DNA of 64,000 bases from Bog-756 sp963738545. GTDB taxonomy: Bacteria > Actinomycetota > Acidimicrobiia > Acidimicrobiales > RAAP-2. The notes beneath the pieces are model-generated. The model was not told the origin of the DNA and searched no databases. It worked only from the letters and a program-made list of their open reading frames with translations. This document shows, in pieces, positions 41,281 through 49,697 of the stretch (the first letter of the stretch is position 1; every line of letters begins with the position of its first letter). The stretch lies in contig CAVTXA010000008.1 of the NCBI GenBank assembly GCA_963738545.1, forward strand, positions 186,001 through 250,000. Direction: 5' to 3'. The translations under genes were made by a program, and so were the position numbers.

Positions 41281-42036
41281 ATGAGCGAAGAACTAGCCGC
41301 CCTGCAGGCCTCCGCCGCACGGCTGCGTGGGATCGTGGAGGCTATCGGACCCGCGGGGGTGGGCCAGTCGGCCTATCCCAGCGAGTGGACGGTGGCCGAT
41401 GTCCTCTCCCACATCGGTTCCGGCGCCGTCATCATGCGCCGGGGTCTGGAGGACGCCCTCTCGGGCCGGGACCCTGACGGAACCTTCAACCAGACCGTCT
41501 GGGACGAGTGGAACGCCAAGGCGCCCAAGGACCAGGCCGCGGACGCCCTGGTTGCCGACGCCGCCCTGGTCACCGCGCTCGACGGGGTGAGCGAGCAGCA
41601 ACGGGCCGGCGTCACCTTCTCCATGGGTCCCATGACCCTCGACTTCGGCAGCTTCGTCGGGCTCCGATTGAGCGAGCACGTGGTGCACACTTGGGACATC
41701 GAGGTGGTGGTAGCACCCGACGCCGTCCTGTCCCACGAGGCGGTCCCGATTCTGATCGACCGCGTGGGGATGATCGCCGGACTGGTCGGTCGGACCCCGG
41801 GATCCGACGAGAACGTCCAGGTGTCGACCACCGCACCCGAGCGTCATCTCGCCCTGGTCTTCACCCCGGACTCGGTCGAGCTGCTCTCGCCCGGGCCGGA
41901 GTCGGATCCTGAGCTCACCCTTCCCGCCGAGGCGTTCATCCGCCTGGTCTACGGGCGACTCGATCCCGACCACACGCCCCCGGGTGTCGAGGGGCCGGTC
42001 CTCGATCGCCTGCGACCGGTGTTCCCCGGTTTCTGA
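41281..42036 (+). CDS. Maleylpyruvate isomerase family mycothiol-dependent enzyme (DinB-like)
   Basis: 251 residues. N-terminal MDMPI four-helix bundle with the metal-linked residues in EWTVADVLSHIGSGAV and LRLSEHVVHTWDIEV (the H-x3-H/E pattern), then the C-terminal half with FTPDSVELLSPGPESDPELT and AEAFIRLVYGRLDPDH, the usual second domain. Members use mycothiol as cofactor or conjugate. Not every member is catalytic. TAAGGT at 41242-41247 may be its -10 box. Divergent from the aldehyde dehydrogenase gene. Confidence 0.85.
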   Translation: MSEELAALQASAARLRGIVEAIGPAGVGQSAYPSEWTVADVLSHIGSGAVIMRRGLEDALSGRDPDGTFNQTVWDEWNAKAPKDQAADALVADAALVTALDGVSEQQRAGVTFSMGPMTLDFGSFVGLRLSEHVVHTWDIEVVVAPDAVLSHEAVPILIDRVGMIAGLVGRTPGSDENVQVSTTAPERHLALVFTPDSVELLSPGPESDPELTLPAEAFIRLVYGRLDPDHTPPGVEGPVLDRLRPVFPGF

Positions 42037-42165
42037 GCGCGCCACGCCGGCGGGCCCGCTTCGGATCACCGAGCGACCCGCCTACAGTCGGGGGAGTGGT
42101 GACGACCGGTGCCGGCGAGACGGTCTCGTGACGTCACGACGGGACCGGTTGAGAGGACGAGAGCG

Positions 42166-42681
42166 ATGAACAGCATCGATGTACTGGTGGACGCCTTCGA
42201 ACGGGTCCGGGACTCGGTGCATCCGGCCACCAACGGCCTGACGCGCCAGGAGCTGGCCTACCGGCCGGGGGGTCACTCCAACTCGATCGCCTGGCTCGTC
42301 TGGCACCTCACCCGCATCCAGGACGACCACATCGCCGGGGTCGACGACGGCCGGCAGCTGTGGATCACCGACGGATGGGTGGACCGCTTCGCCCTGCCGT
42401 TGGATCCCTCCGACACGGGCTACGGCCACGACTCCGAGGCCGTCGCCCTGGTCATCGCCGACGCATCCCTGCTACTCGACTACTTCGAGGCCGTGCACCG
42501 GCGAACCCTGCGCTTCGTGGGCTCCCTGGAGGAGAAGGACCTCGACCGGGTGGTGGACGCGGGGTGGGATCCGCCGGTGACGCTGCAGATCCGATTGGTG
42601 AGTGTGATCGCCGACGACCTCCAGCACGTCGGCCAGGCCGCCTACGTGCGGGGCATCCTCCCCGAGTCCCTGCAACCCTGA
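42166..42681 (+). CDS. DinB/DUF664 family protein
   Basis: 171 residues from ATG 42166 (GAGGACGAGAG upstream). The DinB four-helix-bundle pattern is present: LVDAFERVRDSVHPATNGLT, RPGGHSNSIAWLVWHLTRIQ (first metal histidine), and VIADDLQHVGQAAYVRGIL (paired histidine-aspartate). DUF664 members in actinobacteria include mycothiol-dependent transferases. Function here is unknown. It is the second DinB-fold gene within 1.4 kb, and lies 130 bases after the MDMPI gene on the same strand; convergent with the TetR gene. Confidence 0.85.
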   Translation: MNSIDVLVDAFERVRDSVHPATNGLTRQELAYRPGGHSNSIAWLVWHLTRIQDDHIAGVDDGRQLWITDGWVDRFALPLDPSDTGYGHDSEAVALVIADASLLLDYFEAVHRRTLRFVGSLEEKDLDRVVDAGWDPPVTLQIRLVSVIADDLQHVGQAAYVRGILPESLQP

Positions 42682-42690
42682 TGCCGCAGT

Positions 42691-43299
42691 TCAGCCGCGG
42701 CCCATGCCGATCCAGATGGCGTCCACGGCACGCTCGGCCCACCCCTCCCCGCTGATCTGGCCGGCCACCCGTCGGGCGAACACCGATCCGGTGAGCATCT
42801 GCAGGGCCAGATCGAGGTCGGCGTCCCGGTCGAGCTGGCCGAGTTCCTGGGCCCGCACCAGGAGGGCCTTCGTGTACTCCATCCGGGGAGCCACCACCCG
42901 CTGGCGGTGGAGGCCCAGGGCCCTCGGCTCCTCGCGCATGCCGATCAGGGTGCCGACCACCTCGAGGCAGCCTTCGGCGAACCGCTGGTCGAACTCGCGC
43001 AGGTAGGTGATGAGGTCGGACCGGGGGTCGTCGGAGGCCTCCCGGGACAGGTGGAGGGTGCTGTTGCCGGCGATGGCCGCGGTGATCAGGTCGGCCTTGT
43101 CCCGGTAGCGCCGGTAGATGGTGGCGCGGGCCACGCCCGCCTCCGATGCCACGCTCTCCATGCTGACGTTGGCGTAGCCGTGCTGTTCGAGCTGCCGAAG
43201 TGCCGCAGCGGTGATGGCCGAGCTCACCCGCTCGTCCCGGGGCCGTCCCCGCCGCGGCGAGGCGTCCCCGACGGCCGGAACCGCCGGAGCGATGGTCAT
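42691..43299 (-). CDS. TetR/AcrR family transcriptional repressor
   Basis: 202 residues. The helix-turn-helix is clear: ITAAALRQLEQHGYANVSME, SVASEAGVARATIYRRYRDK and ADLITAAIAG. The C-terminal ligand domain is all-helical (YLREFDQRFAEGCLEVVGTL, ELGQLDRDADLDLALQML). ATG 43299 overlaps the stop of the MFS gene (ATGA), so both are on one transcript starting at the palindromic operator 44937-44961. It should repress the efflux gene and itself, being released by the pump's substrate. Confidence 0.92.
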   Translation of the reverse strand: MTIAPAVPAVGDASPRRGRPRDERVSSAITAAALRQLEQHGYANVSMESVASEAGVARATIYRRYRDKADLITAAIAGNSTLHLSREASDDPRSDLITYLREFDQRFAEGCLEVVGTLIGMREEPRALGLHRQRVVAPRMEYTKALLVRAQELGQLDRDADLDLALQMLTGSVFARRVAGQISGEGWAERAVDAIWIGMGRG

Positions 43300-44879
43300 G
43301 CCGGTGCCACCTCCACCACCGGCTCGGGGGCCGGAGGTCCGGTCGGTGCCACGCTGGGCACGAAGTCCCGCTGCCGGACGAGGAGGAAGGCGCCGATCGA
43401 ACCGAGGAGGGCGATGACCGCCCCGATGACCATGATGGTGTCGAGGGTGGACGAGAACCCGGTGTGGTAGGCGTCGAGCAGGGCGTCCCGGGCCGACGGC
43501 GAGGGGATGGCTGCTGCGGCCTGGTGGACGGCCCCTCCCAAGATGGCGCTCTGGACGGCCGCACCCCCGTGGGCCAGCACCCCTTGGCCGGCCGCGGTGC
43601 TGCGGAGGGCAGCCAGGGTGTGGGACTGGAGCTGGGACTGGAACACGGAGCCCAGACCGGCGATCCCGGTGGCGATGCCGACCTGGCGGAAGGTGCTGTT
43701 GGCTCCCGAGGCCATGCCGCTCCGTTGCGGGGGGACCACCGAGATGGCGGCCGAGGCCAGGACCGGGTTGACCGTGCCGATGCCGATGCCGGCCACGATG
43801 AATCCGGGGAGCAGCACCGTCCATCCCGAGTCGGCCTTCGTGGTGGCCATCAGGGCGCACCCGGCGGCGATGAGGAAGAGGCCCGAACCGAGGAGATACC
43901 GCGAGTGGATCCGGACGGTGAGCTTGCCGGCGATGGGGGCCACGATGAAGGCCAGCACGGTGAGCGGCAGGAAGCGGACGCCGGCGGCGAGGGGTGCGTA
44001 TCCGAGGTCGTCCTGGATGTACAGGGTCAGATACAAGAACAGGGCGAAGATCGAGGCGGACAGGGTGAATGCCGACAGCGACACCCCGCACATGGCCGGT
44101 CGCTTGAACAGGGTCAGGTCCAACATGGGGTCCTTGCCCTTCCACTCGGCCACGATGAACACCGTGAGCAGGACCACCGCCCCGGCGAGCATGCTCACGA
44201 TCAGTGTGCTCGACCACCCGTCGTCGTTCCCCCTGATGAGGGCGAAGACCAAGAGGAACAGAGCGGTGGAGAACGAGACGAACCCGATCCAGTCGATGCG
44301 CCGGTGGTTGGGGTCCTTCGACTCCTGGATCTTGGTCAGGGTCACCAGGATGGCCAGTACCCCGATGGGCACGTTGACGAAGAAGATCCACCGCCATCCG
44401 ATCCCGCTGGTGATGGCCCCGCCGACGAGGGGTCCGACGGCCACGGCTCCGCCCAGCACGGCGCCGTAGATGCCGAACGCCGTTCCCCGCTCCCTGCCGG
44501 TGAACGCCGCGGCGATGAGGGCCAGGGAGGTGGCGAACATGATGGCCCCTCCCACTCCCTGGGCCGCCCGCGACAGGTTGAGCATCAGGGACGAGGTCGA
44601 CAGGCCACAGATCAGCGAGGCCACCGAGAACACCCCCAGTCCGACGGCGAAGACCTCGCGCCGGCCGAACATGTCCCCGATGACCCCGGCGGTGAGGAGG
44701 AAGGCAGCCAGGGTGAGGGAGTAGGCGTCGACCACCCACTGGATGTCACTGAACGAGGCGTGGAGGGACTGTTGGATGTCGGGCAGGGCCACGTTCACGA
44801 CGGTGATGTCGAGCAGGAGCATGAACGTGGCCGTGCAGACGGCGATCAGCGTCCACCATTTGCGATCGAGTGCTGGCAT
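43296..44879 (-). CDS. MFS drug:H+ antiporter, DHA2 (14-helix) type
   Basis: 527 residues. DHA2 motifs: DITVVNVALPDIQQSL in helix 1 (motif D1), GVIGDMFGRREVF (motif A), LSRAAQGVGGAIMFATSLAL, and motif C GAVLGGAVAVGPLVGGAI followed by TSGIGWRWIFFVNVPIGV. Fourteen hydrophobic segments are visible, with two extra near the centre. EmrB/QacA-like exporters remove drugs or toxic metabolites using the proton gradient. ATG 44879 has AGGAG 7 bases upstream. First gene of a two-gene operon with the TetR repressor. Confidence 0.93.
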   Translation of the reverse strand: MPALDRKWWTLIAVCTATFMLLLDITVVNVALPDIQQSLHASFSDIQWVVDAYSLTLAAFLLTAGVIGDMFGRREVFAVGLGVFSVASLICGLSTSSLMLNLSRAAQGVGGAIMFATSLALIAAAFTGRERGTAFGIYGAVLGGAVAVGPLVGGAITSGIGWRWIFFVNVPIGVLAILVTLTKIQESKDPNHRRIDWIGFVSFSTALFLLVFALIRGNDDGWSSTLIVSMLAGAVVLLTVFIVAEWKGKDPMLDLTLFKRPAMCGVSLSAFTLSASIFALFLYLTLYIQDDLGYAPLAAGVRFLPLTVLAFIVAPIAGKLTVRIHSRYLLGSGLFLIAAGCALMATTKADSGWTVLLPGFIVAGIGIGTVNPVLASAAISVVPPQRSGMASGANSTFRQVGIATGIAGLGSVFQSQLQSHTLAALRSTAAGQGVLAHGGAAVQSAILGGAVHQAAAAIPSPSARDALLDAYHTGFSSTLDTIMVIGAVIALLGSIGAFLLVRQRDFVPSVAPTGPPAPEPVVEVAPA

Positions 44880-44936
44880 GGGGTGTCTCCTGGGGTGCGG
44901 TCCGACCGCCGGCACCGAGGGGCCCGGCCGGATTAC

Positions 44937-44961
44937 GATTCGATACGTAGTGTATTGAATC
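44937..44961 (-). promoter_or_regulatory. TetR operator palindrome overlapping the efflux promoter
   Basis: GATTCGATAC (44937-44946) and GTATTGAATC (44952-44961) are inverted repeats matching in 9 of 10 positions around a 5-base centre. On the minus strand a promoter is visible: TTGCCA (44977-44982), 17 bases, TTCAAT (44954-44959), with the -10 inside the right arm. A bound TetR dimer would block RNA polymerase. Confidence 0.72.
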
Positions 44962-45008
44962 AGACTCCGGCACCCCTGGCAACGCCGATGGGAGGAGGCC
45001 GAGGCCGG

Positions 45009-46592
45009 TCAGTCGGTGCAGACGGACCCGGCGGCCGGCAGGGTCCCGGACACCAGGTAGGCGGCGCTGGCGGCCCGAACGCACGGGGAGTAGAAGGAGG
45101 CCACGTGGCTGGCTCCCCTCCAGGTGAGGAGGACGCCCCCGGTGAGCTCACCGGCCAGCGCCACGGCCCAGGCGTAGGGCGTGACCGGGTCGCCGGTCGT
45201 GCCGACGACCAGGATGGGCGGGGCCCCCGGGTCCGAGGCCGGTGCCGGGGACCGCGTCGGGAGCGCCGGCCACGTGGCGCATCCGAGCAGTCCCCAGGCC
45301 AGCAGCGGGCCGAACACCGGGGCCGACTGCCCGATGGATGAGGCGAGCCCGACGAAGCTGGCCGGGTTCCGGTCCACCGGGTGGTCCAGGCAGTCGATGG
45401 CCTGCTCCGCCTCGGCGGCATTGGGCGATCCGCCCGTCTCGTACCGGTTGGTCATGGCCACCACCGGCGCGCCGTTCCCGCCCTGTGCCGCCGCCAGTGC
45501 CGCGGCCAGGGTGGGCCACGACGACTGCGACTCCAGTCCGGCGAGGAGCGCGTCATAGAGCTCGGCGGGGCCGGCCGTGCCCCCGTCCGCCGTCAGCGGA
45601 TCGGTCCGGGTGTGCTGGATGAGGTCGAGCAGCGCCGTGGTCGGATCGCCGACCGGTCGCCATGGGCAGGCGGCGTCGGCGGCGCACCAGGTGAAGAAGG
45701 ACCCGAGAGCGGATTCGAGGCTCATCGCCTGATCGGTGGCGTACGCCGTGGTGGTCGAGGCCGGGTCGATGGCGCCGTCCAGCACCATGGCCCGCACGTG
45801 GGTGGGGAAGAGCTCGGCGTAGGTGGCGCCGAGGAGGGTGCCGTAGGAGTGGCCGATGTAGGTGAGGGTGGTGTCGCCCACGGCGGCCCGGATGCGGTCG
45901 AGGTCCCGGGCGGTGTCGACCGTGCCCACGAACGGGAGGACGCTGCCGCTGTAGTGCTCGCACTGGTCGGCGAAGGCCTGGTCGTTGCTCAACAGGGCCT
46001 GGCGGGCGGCGGAGGTGGTCGGGACCGGGTCGATCCCCGGTTGGGGAGGCGCCGAGGCCGGGGTGGACGACGAGGCGCTGGCACCCGTGCACGTCACCGG
46101 GCTGCTGCGGTCCACGCCCCGGGGGTCGAAGGAGACGATGTCGAACCGGTCCAGCACCGCGGGTTCCAGCGCCGACAGCTCGTTGGGTAGGTCGTTGATG
46201 CCCGAGCCGCCGGGACCGCCGGGATTGATGACCAGGGATCCGATCCGTTCCGAGGGCACCTCGGCCGGGTGGCGGGCCACGGCGATCTGGATGGTGGGTC
46301 CGTCAGGCCGGCTGTAGTCGAGCGGGACCGTCACCGAGCCGCACTGCAACGAGCCGCACGGCGACCACGTGACCGGAGCCACGGGGGTCGTCGTGGTCGT
46401 GGTCGACGTCGTCGACGATGGAGGGGACAGGTGCACGGCCGGGTTCACCGTCGTCGCCGTGGAGTCGGCGGTCCGGCCGGTGCCGCACGCGGCCACGACC
46501 ATGGCGACGGCCACCAGCACGGCCAGGGTGGGACCGGTCGGCCGTCCGGCGCGACCGACCGCCGCGGCGGGGAGCGGACGCCTGGGTGTCAC
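45009..46592 (-). CDS. Secreted lipoprotein alpha/beta hydrolase, TAP-like tripeptidyl aminopeptidase
   Basis: 527 residues. Signal peptide with a lipobox (VAMVVAACG, C36) and a Thr-rich linker. The peptidase domain has SLVINPGGPGGSGIND (oxyanion region), FDIVSFDPRGVDRSSPV, nucleophile in YIGHSYGTLLGATYAELFP, and a TAP-like C-terminal domain with ILVVGTTGDPVTPYAWAVAL (acid) and GASHVASFYSPCV (histidine). Cysteines are spaced for disulfides. This SlpD/SlpE-type family acts outside the cell, trimming peptides or hydrolysing esters. It stands alone; MFS operator and Gfo/Idh gene are its neighbours on the same strand. Confidence 0.9.
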   Translation of the reverse strand: MTPRRPLPAAAVGRAGRPTGPTLAVLVAVAMVVAACGTGRTADSTATTVNPAVHLSPPSSTTSTTTTTTPVAPVTWSPCGSLQCGSVTVPLDYSRPDGPTIQIAVARHPAEVPSERIGSLVINPGGPGGSGINDLPNELSALEPAVLDRFDIVSFDPRGVDRSSPVTCTGASASSSTPASAPPQPGIDPVPTTSAARQALLSNDQAFADQCEHYSGSVLPFVGTVDTARDLDRIRAAVGDTTLTYIGHSYGTLLGATYAELFPTHVRAMVLDGAIDPASTTTAYATDQAMSLESALGSFFTWCAADAACPWRPVGDPTTALLDLIQHTRTDPLTADGGTAGPAELYDALLAGLESQSSWPTLAAALAAAQGGNGAPVVAMTNRYETGGSPNAAEAEQAIDCLDHPVDRNPASFVGLASSIGQSAPVFGPLLAWGLLGCATWPALPTRSPAPASDPGAPPILVVGTTGDPVTPYAWAVALAGELTGGVLLTWRGASHVASFYSPCVRAASAAYLVSGTLPAAGSVCTD

Positions 46593-46688
46593 CGCTGCAG
46601 TCTGGCATCCGGTCCGCCGACCGAGGTCTCGCCCACCGGGCCGACGGTGGGGCCGGGTCCCCGGGACGAGCCGGGTGCCAGTCGCCGG

Positions 46689-47780
46689 CTACTGCAGGGA
46701 GGCCGGATCCACGCCGGTGCTCCCGGCCTCGCTGCTGGCGTAGACGGCCAGGGCGAAGCGCAGCACCGACACCGCCTCTTCGGCGCTCCACAGGAGGGGG
46801 CCCTCCCCGGTGTGGAGCCAACGCAGCCAGTGGCGACCCGAGTCCCGGAAGCTGCTGGCCCAGTCGTCGTCGAGGGCGTGGTACGAGCGCATCTCCCCGT
46901 CGGCGTAGACCTCGAGGCTGGGCTCTTGGATGCCCCGTCCCGTGCACCGGTTCACGCGTGCGTAGCCCTTGCGGCCGGTGACCTCCCACCGTTCGTCGTT
47001 GGTGTAGTAGTCCGAGCGCAGATACATGTCCGGGGCCAGGGTGATGTCCCACACGCCCCGCACCCCGTTCTCGTGTTCCCAGATCAGCGTGGCCGGCGCA
47101 TCGATCTCCAGGCCTTCCATCACCTCGGTCCCGCCCACCCAGGCCCGCACCTCGCGTACCGGCCCGAACAACCACAGCGCGGTGGCCAGCTTGTGCCAAC
47201 CGTCATCGAAGACCAGGATGCCCCGCCCGACCTTCATCTGCTTGAACTGCCACTCGTAGCTGCTGCCGGGGACGTCCCATCCCCCGAGCCCGCTGGCCAC
47301 CATCTTCATGTGGTAGCCGCTCACCGGGCCGATGGCGCCCGAGTCCACGGTCTCCTTGAGCCTGACCAGCGGCTCGTAGAAGATGTAGTTCTCCATGACC
47401 CGGAACTGTCGGTCGTGGGCTTTGGCCGCCTCCAGCATCCGGGCTGCGCTGGCCAGGTCGTTGCACATGGGCTTCTGTAGGTTGACGTGCCACCCGTGGG
47501 AGAAGAGCTCGATGACCCCGTCGACGTGCAGGGGTATGGGCAGCAGCGCCTCGACGGCATCGACCTCGAGGCCGCTGGCGGCCAGGTCGGCCACGGTGGC
47601 AAACGTCTGCGCTCCCGGCCAGTCGGCCTGGCGCTGGGCCCGGCGCTCCTCGCTCGGGTCGACCAGGGCGACCACCTCGACGTCGGGATTGTCGACGTAG
47701 GCCCGCATGTTGAGGTCATAGATCCGCCCCAGACCCACGAAGGCGGCCCGGACCGGGCGGTCATAGGGAACAAAGGTCAT
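46689..47780 (-). CDS. Gfo/Idh/MocA family oxidoreductase
   Basis: 363 residues. N-terminal NAD(P)-binding fold: VRAAFVGLGRIYDLNMRAYV, then VVALVDPSEERRAQR and VEALLPIPLHVDGVIELF, with the catalytic-loop equivalent of EKP read here as LQKPMCNDL (Gln for Glu). The C-terminal alpha/beta domain has GISYHMKM-like SGYHMKMVASGLGGWDVP and FDDGWHKLATALWLFGPV with the conserved histidine. These enzymes act on sugars, inositols or related diols. Single gene; substrate unknown. Divergent from the VOC gene at 47980. Confidence 0.88.
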   Translation of the reverse strand: MTFVPYDRPVRAAFVGLGRIYDLNMRAYVDNPDVEVVALVDPSEERRAQRQADWPGAQTFATVADLAASGLEVDAVEALLPIPLHVDGVIELFSHGWHVNLQKPMCNDLASAARMLEAAKAHDRQFRVMENYIFYEPLVRLKETVDSGAIGPVSGYHMKMVASGLGGWDVPGSSYEWQFKQMKVGRGILVFDDGWHKLATALWLFGPVREVRAWVGGTEVMEGLEIDAPATLIWEHENGVRGVWDITLAPDMYLRSDYYTNDERWEVTGRKGYARVNRCTGRGIQEPSLEVYADGEMRSYHALDDDWASSFRDSGRHWLRWLHTGEGPLLWSAEEAVSVLRFALAVYASSEAGSTGVDPASLQ

Positions 47781-47967
47781 GGTGGGAGCGTCTCCTCCAC
47801 TCGTCTCCGAACAGTCGTCGTCCGACCCACCGGATCGCTCCGGGACCCCGGACTGTCCGACGGAACACTAGGTGATGGAGCACCCCGGGAGGTCGTACCT
47901 CCTGGTGGGGGGCGTGGTGGCCCGGCCGCTTCGACGGGGGCCCCACGAACCGTCCCGGAGGGAGACC

Positions 47968-47973
47968 TACGCT
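47968..47973 (+). promoter_or_regulatory. -10 box TACGCT of the VOC gene (leaderless type)
   Basis: TACGCT ends 6 bases before GTG 47980. Confidence 0.5.
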
Positions 47974-47979
47974 TCGGTC

Positions 47980-48465
47980 GTGCTCACCGGTCTCGCCCAC
48001 GCCGCCGTCTGCGTCCCCGATGTGGAGGCGGCCGCCCGCTGGTACACGGATGTCCTCGGCCTCCGGGTGCTGTCCCCTCCCTACGAGATGACCGGCCCGG
48101 CCATCGAGCGGGACATGGGGGAGCTCCTGGCGAGCCCGGTGGTGGTGAGGGCGGCCATCGTGGGGTTGGGGGCCGACGACCATGTGCTCGAGCTCATCGA
48201 GTACCCGAGGGCCGGCGTCCCTGCAGGGTCCGGATCCCGTCCCGACATCGCCCGTCCCGGGCTCACCCACATCGGACTGACCTGCGAGGACATCGAGGGT
48301 ACCCGGCGGGAACTCGAGCATCGGGGGGTGGCGTTCCTGACCACCGGCATCGCCGATGTGGCCGACCTGCGCACCACGTGGTTCTGCGACCCCTGGGGGA
48401 CGACCTTCATCCTGGTCGAGAAGCGTCATGGCGATCGGCCCTACTGGCGTCAGTACGCGCCCTGA
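47980..48465 (+). CDS. VOC family (glyoxalase-like) protein
   Basis: 161 residues from GTG 47980. VOC modules: GLAHAAVCVPDVEAAARWYT and DVLGLRVLSPPYEM, then PGLTHIGLTCEDIEGTRREL and FCDPWGTTFILVEK. Metal-type residues are His (LAHAAV), His (LTHIGL) and Glu (LVEK). The open frame extends upstream, but the added 36 residues are Arg/Pro rich and the -10 box lies within them. Substrate unknown. Divergent from the Gfo/Idh/MocA gene and followed by the TIGR03085 gene. Confidence 0.85.
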   Translation: MLTGLAHAAVCVPDVEAAARWYTDVLGLRVLSPPYEMTGPAIERDMGELLASPVVVRAAIVGLGADDHVLELIEYPRAGVPAGSGSRPDIARPGLTHIGLTCEDIEGTRRELEHRGVAFLTTGIADVADLRTTWFCDPWGTTFILVEKRHGDRPYWRQYAP

Positions 48466-48543
48466 GGCTGCCGACCGCAGCGGGGAGCGGGAAACCCACC
48501 CCCTGCTGAGGGGACGGCCGATGCTCGGCCGGGCCATCGGGCG

Positions 48544-48549
48544 TAGCCT
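48544..48549 (+). promoter_or_regulatory. -10 box TAGCCT of the TIGR03085 gene (leaderless type)
   Basis: TAGCCT ends 6 bases before ATG 48556. Confidence 0.5.
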
Positions 48550-48555
48550 TCGTCC

Positions 48556-49176
48556 ATGGCACCTGACACCGACGCCCAGCGGGAGCGGCGTGTGCTCTGC
48601 GACCTGTTCGAGGAGCGAGGACCCGAGGCGGCGACGCTGTGCGAGGGGTGGACGACCCGTGATCTGGCCGCACACCTGGTCGTCCGGGAGCGTCGACCGG
48701 ACAGCGGACCGGGTCTGGTCTGGCCACCACTGGCCGGCTACACCGATCGGGTCCGGGTGGCGGCTCGGGACCGGATGACCTGGCCGGAGCTGATCGATGC
48801 GGTCCGCAACGGGCCGCCGGCCCTGCTGCGCCCGTTGGATCCCGCCATGAACACGGTGGAGTACTTCATCCACGTGGAGGACGTGCGGAGGGCCCAGCCG
48901 GCATGGGAGCCCCGGTCGCTCGCCCCGTCGTTGTCCGATGCCCTCTGGAAGCGGGCCGGGGCGGCCAGCTTGGCCAAGAGGGTCGGGGCCACGGTCGAGC
49001 TCATCTCGCCGGGCCGTGCCTCGAAGGTGGCGGGCAGCGGTCCCGGCGTGACCATCGGGGGCGAGCCCGGTGAACACATCCTGTTCGGGGCGGGCCGCCA
49101 GGCCGCCGCCCGGGTCGAGCTCACCGGCGATGCCGATCGGATCGAGGAGCTCCGCTCCGCCTCCCTCGGCATCTAG
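48556..49176 (+). CDS. TIGR03085 family DinB-fold protein
   Basis: 206 residues. N-terminal MDMPI-like helix bundle: RVLCDLFEERGPEAATLCEG, WTTRDLAAHLVVRERRPDSG with a metal histidine, AMNTVEYFIHVEDVRRAQP with H and E/D. The C-terminal half (KRAGAASLAKRVGATVEL, GEPGEHILFGAGRQAAARV) is the smaller second domain of this actinobacterial family. Probably a mycothiol-linked or metal-binding enzyme; no reaction known. The third DinB-fold gene in 8 kb. Convergent with the 49208 VOC gene. Confidence 0.85.
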   Translation: MAPDTDAQRERRVLCDLFEERGPEAATLCEGWTTRDLAAHLVVRERRPDSGPGLVWPPLAGYTDRVRVAARDRMTWPELIDAVRNGPPALLRPLDPAMNTVEYFIHVEDVRRAQPAWEPRSLAPSLSDALWKRAGAASLAKRVGATVELISPGRASKVAGSGPGVTIGGEPGEHILFGAGRQAAARVELTGDADRIEELRSASLGI

Positions 49177-49207
49177 GCACCGGCGGCCAGGCCCCTCCGA
49201 CGATCGG

Positions 49208-49639
49208 CTACCGGGCCTCGGGGAGGGGACGGGGCGCCGGGGCCACCAGCTCGATGGCGGTGCCGTCGGGGTCGCACAGGGCCAGGGACGGGCGTCCGTC
49301 CTCCGAGACCACGCCCTGATGGTCGATGCCGATGGTCGTCAGATGGTCGGCCCAGGCCTTGAGGGTCGCCCCGTCGGCCACGGCGAACGCCAGATGGTCG
49401 AGGGGACCCGGGCCGCGGTCCCCGGGAGCGATGGTGAGGACCATGACCACCTTGCTCGGACGGTGACGCAGGGCGACATAGCCCACGGACAGGTCCTCGA
49501 CGTACGCCTCGAGGCCCAGTGCGGCGCGGTACCAGGCCGCCGAGGCCGCAACGTCGGTGACGAGGAGCTGGACGTGGGAGAGCCCGGTGAAGGGGGCGGG
49601 GTCGGGACGCCCGGGGTCACCGTCCCCGGTGGCGCTCAT
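49208..49639 (-). CDS. VOC family (glyoxalase-like) protein
   Basis: 143 residues from ATG 49639. VOC pattern: GLSHVQLLVTDVAASAAWYR, AALGLEAYVEDLSVGYVAL, then GPLDHLAFAVADGATLKAWA and LALCDPDGTAIELVAPAPRP. Metal-type residues are His, His and Glu in the standard positions. The upstream open frame is out of family and not used. It follows the duplicated unknown gene by 58 bases on the same strand and may be co-transcribed with it. Confidence 0.87.
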   Translation of the reverse strand: MSATGDGDPGRPDPAPFTGLSHVQLLVTDVAASAAWYRAALGLEAYVEDLSVGYVALRHRPSKVVMVLTIAPGDRGPGPLDHLAFAVADGATLKAWADHLTTIGIDHQGVVSEDGRPSLALCDPDGTAIELVAPAPRPLPEAR

Positions 49640-49697
49640 CCCGGCGCCATTCTCGACCGGCCTGCCGACCTCTTCGGATCCGGGCACCGGACCCGAC

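Noticed and set aside
43464..45341. 625-codon plus-strand ORF opposite the MFS gene
   Set aside because: Its translation is Gly/Asp/Arg/Gln-rich without domains, while the minus strand encodes a clear DHA2 transporter.
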